Of a DNA stretch of 64,000 nucleotides, positions 60,645 through 64,000 are shown piece by piece. The translations under genes were made by a program, and so were the position numbers. Under the pieces are notes generated by a model that did not search any database, was not told where the DNA came from, and saw only the letters and a program-made list of their open reading frames with translations. Source of the stretch: Silvanigrella paludirubra (GTDB lineage Bacteria > Bdellovibrionota_B > Oligoflexia > Silvanigrellales > Silvanigrellaceae); contig NZ_WFLM01000007.1 in the NCBI RefSeq assembly GCF_009208775.1, forward strand, positions 1-64,000, read 5' to 3'. Position 1 is the first letter of the stretch. Every line of letters begins with the position of its first letter.

Positions 60645-61460
60645 TTAATCTTTGGATTGCATTTTTAAATATTTTTCTTTAATTTTTTCTATAATAATAG
60701 GGTCTTTTAAAACTAATGAAAGCTCTTTCCAAAAAATCAATTTATCTTCCTTTGATATTTTTGATTTTTTAGAAAATGGGACATAATTTGATCTCATTTC
60801 ATAAGGAATTTTGTTGATTTTAACTTGTGGTAATAAACTTTTAAATTGAAATTCAGCCATACCAGGAATATATCCAAAATTTGCAATGACACATCCGTTG
60901 TTGTCACGTATCATTTTTTTTATGCAAACAACATCATTTTTACTTAATTCTACATTCTCATGAAATTCTACTTCTAATTTTTTAGCAATGGAATATCCTA
61001 ATGAGGCTCTTATAGGAAAAGGCAAATTATTTTTTTTACCATTGTAATTAAATTTACTATTTTTTGGTGTTAATACCATATACCGAGAACAAGACATTTT
61101 TAAATTTGAAGTACAGGGGCCTTTTGTTTCATCTGGCCCTGAACCTGGTGGGTATTCCAAAGCTAAAGCTCTTTCCTCAGTATAAGAAACATCTAAAACA
61201 GCATCTATTTCTCCTCTATTTGCATTAAATATACACCGGTCCATTGGCATAAAATCTATAGTATAACTTATATCAAGTTTCTTTTTTAAATTATTCACCG
61301 CGAAATTAAAAATATCCATGCTTGGAGTTTCATACTTTGCATCGGGATTTACAGATTTACGAACATCATTAGCACAAATTTTTAAAGAAATATTTTTAGA
61401 AATAGAAAAGCATTTTATTTGTATTAATAAAAAAGATAAAATTATAATATTTTTAATCAC
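60645..61460 (-). CDS. Periplasmic solute-binding protein (SBP_bac_3-like), orphan
   Basis: A 271-residue exported protein with a short N-terminal signal (about 1-20). The mature part begins SLKICANDVRKS and continues with DIFNFAVNNLKKKLDISYTIDFMPMDRCI, read in two halves, resembling the family-3 periplasmic-binding fold (lobe 1 then the MPMDRC strand). Four cysteines are present in the mature part, possibly forming disulfides. No transporter genes are linked. It is the third such orphan in this window. Confidence 0.68.
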   Translation of the reverse strand: MIKNIIILSFLLIQIKCFSISKNISLKICANDVRKSVNPDAKYETPSMDIFNFAVNNLKKKLDISYTIDFMPMDRCIFNANRGEIDAVLDVSYTEERALALEYPPGSGPDETKGPCTSNLKMSCSRYMVLTPKNSKFNYNGKKNNLPFPIRASLGYSIAKKLEVEFHENVELSKNDVVCIKKMIRDNNGCVIANFGYIPGMAEFQFKSLLPQVKINKIPYEMRSNYVPFSKKSKISKEDKLIFWKELSLVLKDPIIIEKIKEKYLKMQSKD

Positions 61461-61514
61461 TTTATAAATCCTGTTTTTAAAGCAATCAGATATTTTATTT
61501 TACCATTATTTTTT

Positions 61515-62246
61515 TTAAACGCCTCTTTTATTTCCAAATAATAAAATATGTAGGCGGGGAGTGTACCTAAAGCCATATTTTAAGCATTCATCATGGAGCC
61601 AAATATTTGCTAGTTGAGAATCGACTGTGATTCCTTCAGCCATTAAAAATACACGATCATTTGAAATATTATATTCTTTTATAAGACTCAATATCTCACT
61701 AATATCTTTTGTTATTTCTGATTTTCTAACAACAAATTTAAAAAAAATAGAATGATTTGTTTTTGAAAGATTTGCCCAATGTTTAAGGGCTTCAGGCTCT
61801 ATTTTTTCACCGGCATTTGAAAATTTTGGTGAAATATTCCATTGCATTAAATTGTAATCATCTTCTAAAAAATTAGGAACTTGGAGATGAGGTATTCTTG
61901 TTCCGTTACTTTCTACTTCTGCTGAAAATGACTTTCCTAATGATCTCATAAGTAAACCTAAATTATGAAGTGTAGGTTCGCCTCCCGACAGAATAAGATG
62001 ATTGATATTTTGTGATTGAATATTTTGAATAAGAGATTCTAATGTGTGTCTTATATATTTTTGTTTACCATTTGGTTCTGTTTTATTTAAAGGATCGCTT
62101 TTAAAAGTATGTGTGTAAGGTGTGTCGCACCATACACAACGTAAATTACATATTTGAAAACGAACAAGTAGAGATGGTTTTCCAAGATTAATTCCTTCCC
62201 CTTGAAGGCATGGGTAAATTTCATTAATTAGAAAACTAGTGCTCAT
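61515..62246 (-). CDS. queE: 7-carboxy-7-deazaguanine synthase QueE
   Basis: QueE is the radical-SAM enzyme that turns 6-carboxy-tetrahydropterin into 7-carboxy-7-deazaguanine, on the path to queuosine in tRNA. The 243-residue protein has the start EIYPCLQGEG, and the cluster-binding C33-x3-C37-x2-C40 (CNLRCVWC), then WCDTPYTH and ILSGGEPTLH. This CxxxCxxC form is the standard radical-SAM spacing. It is 24 bases downstream of the queD-like gene, so the two steps are co-transcribed. Confidence 0.93.
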   Translation of the reverse strand: MSTSFLINEIYPCLQGEGINLGKPSLLVRFQICNLRCVWCDTPYTHTFKSDPLNKTEPNGKQKYIRHTLESLIQNIQSQNINHLILSGGEPTLHNLGLLMRSLGKSFSAEVESNGTRIPHLQVPNFLEDDYNLMQWNISPKFSNAGEKIEPEALKHWANLSKTNHSIFFKFVVRKSEITKDISEILSLIKEYNISNDRVFLMAEGITVDSQLANIWLHDECLKYGFRYTPRLHILLFGNKRGV

Positions 62247-62270
62247 ATAATTCCTTTAAAATTATAATAT

Positions 62271-63200
62271 TTAATTACAAATAGAACCTTTTGATAAGCC
62301 TTCATATGCTCTAATTTCAAGGTCAGTTTCGCTTAAGGAAAATAGCTTTCTCACAAATTCAGCAAGATTTTCTACTGTGCTTTCTTGTTCTAAAGTGAAA
62401 ACATTTTCTTTAGGCATTATAACGGCAACTTCTCCTTGAGTCCCTTTATATTGAGCAGCAATTAAACTTGCTTTAGATTCTTCTATTTCTGGGCAATGTT
62501 CTATGAGTTCATTAATAAGTTTAGTGTTCCATTCAGAAATTACATAATTTCTTGATATAATATAAGAATTATTTAATTTTTTTGCAGCATGAGTGCTTTT
62601 TTCTAAGTCTAATTTACCATTTTTAAATACTTCTAATATATTACTGTGTCCATGAAATCTTTGGCAATTACCATAATGATGGCAAAGACTGTGTGTATAA
62701 CTAAAGTAATTTGATTTTGAATAATTTTCATGTTCTCTTAAAGTTACAGAAACGCTAATTACATTTTCGGGAGAATTTCTTAATATAGACTGAGCAATTT
62801 CTTTTTCAAGTAAAGTAACGTCGTTGTTATCTAACGCATTCAGCGTTTCTCTAGAAACTTTTTTCACAGAATTATTATAAGTATTAATTGCAAAAATAGA
62901 ATTATTATCATTCTCTTTGCAGTTGCCAATTATAATAATTTGTGAATTTGATTGAAAACGAATTGAACTTGGTTTTACTAATAATTTGTGATCAAATTCA
63001 TGATCTATTGTGCTTTTTGCAGATTTTTTAGCTAAACTAAAATCAAATAAAACTCCGTTTTGATCTTTATTTCCTTCCCAAATAACATCAACATACCAGC
63101 TTCTCCCTTTTGGTCCTATACTTGGATAAAGTATAGCACAATCAAGAAGAGTTACATCTTGTATGAATATTTTGGTAGTACTTAGATTTTTAGTTTGCAT
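62271..63200 (-). CDS. queD: 6-carboxytetrahydropterin synthase (QueD-like), two-domain form
   Basis: QueD forms 6-carboxy-tetrahydropterin from dihydroneopterin triphosphate in queuosine and archaeosine synthesis. This copy has 309 residues, against about 120-180 usually. The C-terminal half (about 165-300) holds the zinc and catalytic residues H170, C179, H183 and H185 (THSLCHHYGNCQRFHGHS). The N-terminal half has a partial PTPS-like pattern (GVLFDFSLAKKSAK then IDHEFDHKLL, with DH at 70-71) and may be a second, degenerate PTPS domain. Directly upstream of queE. Confidence 0.82.
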   Translation of the reverse strand: MQTKNLSTTKIFIQDVTLLDCAILYPSIGPKGRSWYVDVIWEGNKDQNGVLFDFSLAKKSAKSTIDHEFDHKLLVKPSSIRFQSNSQIIIIGNCKENDNNSIFAINTYNNSVKKVSRETLNALDNNDVTLLEKEIAQSILRNSPENVISVSVTLREHENYSKSNYFSYTHSLCHHYGNCQRFHGHSNILEVFKNGKLDLEKSTHAAKKLNNSYIISRNYVISEWNTKLINELIEHCPEIEESKASLIAAQYKGTQGEVAVIMPKENVFTLEQESTVENLAEFVRKLFSLSETDLEIRAYEGLSKGSICN

Positions 63201-63268
63201 ATTTAGACAAAGCCTTCAATAAATCAGAATCAGAAAATGGTTCTGTGGACTTGTCTTAACTAAATAAT

Positions 63269-63289
63269 CTTTTAGGATCAACCTAAAAG
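63269..63289 (-). terminator. Hairpin overlapping the flagellin stop codon
   Basis: On the minus strand CTTTTAGG pairs with CCTAAAAG around TTGAT (63269-63289). The stem includes the last codons and the stop codon of the flagellin gene. The run after it is ATTATTTAG, not a pure U-run, so termination strength is doubtful. Confidence 0.4.
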
Positions 63290-64000
63290 CTTTAGAGCCA
63301 TTTCCGGAATCTGATTCGCTTGAGAAAGTACCGAAATACCTGCTTTTTGTAGAATTCCTTGTTGGACGACATGAGAGCTTTCTTCAGCATAGTCCGCATC
63401 TTTAATTCTTGATTTTGCAGTCTCTAAATTTTCAATGGTAATACTTGTATTTGCAACTGTATGTTCCATTCTATTTTGGACAGCACCTAAAATAGCTCTA
63501 TATTCATTTACTTTATTAATAGCATTATCAATTCTTAACATACTTTTTTGAGCAAATTCCTTTTTATCAACTCTTGTGCCTTCTTCATCTGTTACGTTTC
63601 CAATTTCTAAAGAACCCTCTCCTCCAGTAAGAGCATTTATTTTATCTAAATTAATTCGAATGATATGAGTAGGGTTTCGGACTTTATATAAATCATCTAC
63701 TTCTTCGTAGTAAGAAGCTCCAACTTGAATTTCGAGTGGAGGAGGGTTGCTATTTTCTTTTAAAACAGCTGGGATTTCTGCAACGCCGGTAAGTAATCTG
63801 GTGCCATTAAATTCTGTAGAAGTTGCTATACGATCGATTTCGTCTTTTAAAGCAACAAATTCTTTTTGAATATGCCCACGCTCAAGATCTCCAATGGTAT
63901 CACTTGCTGCTTGCACTGTTAGTTCTTTTAATCTTATTAACATATTTGATATTTCTTGAAGTCCGCCTTCTGCTGTTTGGATTAAACTAATTCCATCAGA
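63278..64000 (-). CDS. fliC: Flagellin, 3' part (cut by the window edge)
   Basis: The filament subunit. Reading back to the window edge gives SDGISLIQTAEGGLQEISNM followed by LIRLKELTVQAASDT, the conserved D1 N-terminal part, so the true start lies beyond 64000. The C-terminal ~85 residues (about SMLRIDNAINKVNEYRAILGAVQN, in parts, to MALKLLG) are the conserved D0/D1 C-terminal part. The middle variable region is short (about 70 residues), so filament subunits would be compact. It is transcribed toward queD/queE. Expression is expected from sigma-28, but the promoter is outside the window. Confidence 0.95.
   Translation of the reverse strand, partial: SDGISLIQTAEGGLQEISNMLIRLKELTVQAASDTIGDLERGHIQKEFVALKDEIDRIATSTEFNGTRLLTGVAEIPAVLKENSNPPPLEIQVGASYYEEVDDLYKVRNPTHIIRINLDKINALTGGEGSLEIGNVTDEEGTRVDKKEFAQKSMLRIDNAINKVNEYRAILGAVQNRMEHTVANTSITIENLETAKSRIKDADYAEESSHVVQQGILQKAGISVLSQANQIPEMALKLLG

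Overview
The window is AT-rich chromosomal DNA from a flagellated Gram-negative bacterium. It carries LPS export genes (lptC-lptA-lptB), a BamB/YfgM-like pair, a complete flagellar export and regulatory cluster laid out as in Bdellovibrio-like and other 'delta'-type bacteria, and many secreted or periplasmic proteins without obvious partners. My best guess is a member of the Bdellovibrionota/Oligoflexia, perhaps Silvanigrellales-like. This is inferred from gene order and protein style and was not tested. No transposase, integrase, prophage, CRISPR array or rRNA operon was seen.

Layout. (1) 1-5.3 kb: a terminator from an upstream gene, a DbpA-like RNA helicase, a YihY-type membrane protein and a large DUF455/ATP-grasp fusion. 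(2) 5.4-18.6 kb: one long co-directional flagellar block, fliL-M-N-O-P-Q-R, flhB, flhA, flhF, flhG, fliA, a cheY, a PilZ-like gene and a DUF2802-like gene. (3) 18.7-25.6 kb: an accessory-looking stretch with three solute-binding proteins lacking permeases, an orphan type I modification/specificity pair (hsdM-hsdS, no hsdR) and a small membrane protein. (4) 26-33.6 kb: catalase, ybeY with a CorC/HlyC-like gene, yfgM/bamB-like genes, csrA and a divergent murA. (5) 33.8-46.4 kb: two identical tRNA-Val genes, an operon of two unrecognised genes plus an amidohydrolase, an L,D-transpeptidase, a matrixin-like lipoprotein, a stand-alone RlmK-type methyltransferase, a REC-CheX protein, an M3 peptidase, a subtilase with a lectin-like tail and a GIY-YIG protein. 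(6) 46.6-53.3 kb: an extremely acidic small protein, dnaX with ffs (SRP RNA) and tRNA-Ser upstream, then rplU-rpmA, obg, rsfS, rlmH and a ComF-like gene. (7) 53.7-64 kb: rlpA-like lipoprotein, pabB-pabA-lptC-lptA-lptB operon, AMP nucleosidase, a Tat-exported GH26-like enzyme, a solute-binding protein, queE, a two-domain queD-like gene and the 3' part of a flagellin gene cut by the window edge.

How it fits together. The flagellar block supplies the export gate (FliPQR, FlhAB), C-ring (FliMN), placement and number control (FlhF, FlhG), late sigma factor (FliA) and motor signalling (CheY); flagellin lies at the far end. Much of the rest is envelope biogenesis (Lpt, BamB/YfgM, MurA, L,D-transpeptidase, RlpA) and ribosome assembly or translation (L21, L27, Obg, RsfS, RlmH, YbeY, DbpA, RlmK). 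The secreted peptidases and GH26-like enzyme suggest a degradative lifestyle.

The items I would look at first are the DUF455/ATP-grasp fusion, the Asp/Glu/aromatic-only acidic protein, a MurA with two unusual active-site positions, an FlhB with NPEH in place of NPTH at the autocleavage site, and the operon headed by a degenerate DnaC-like protein. No clearly new multi-gene system was established.
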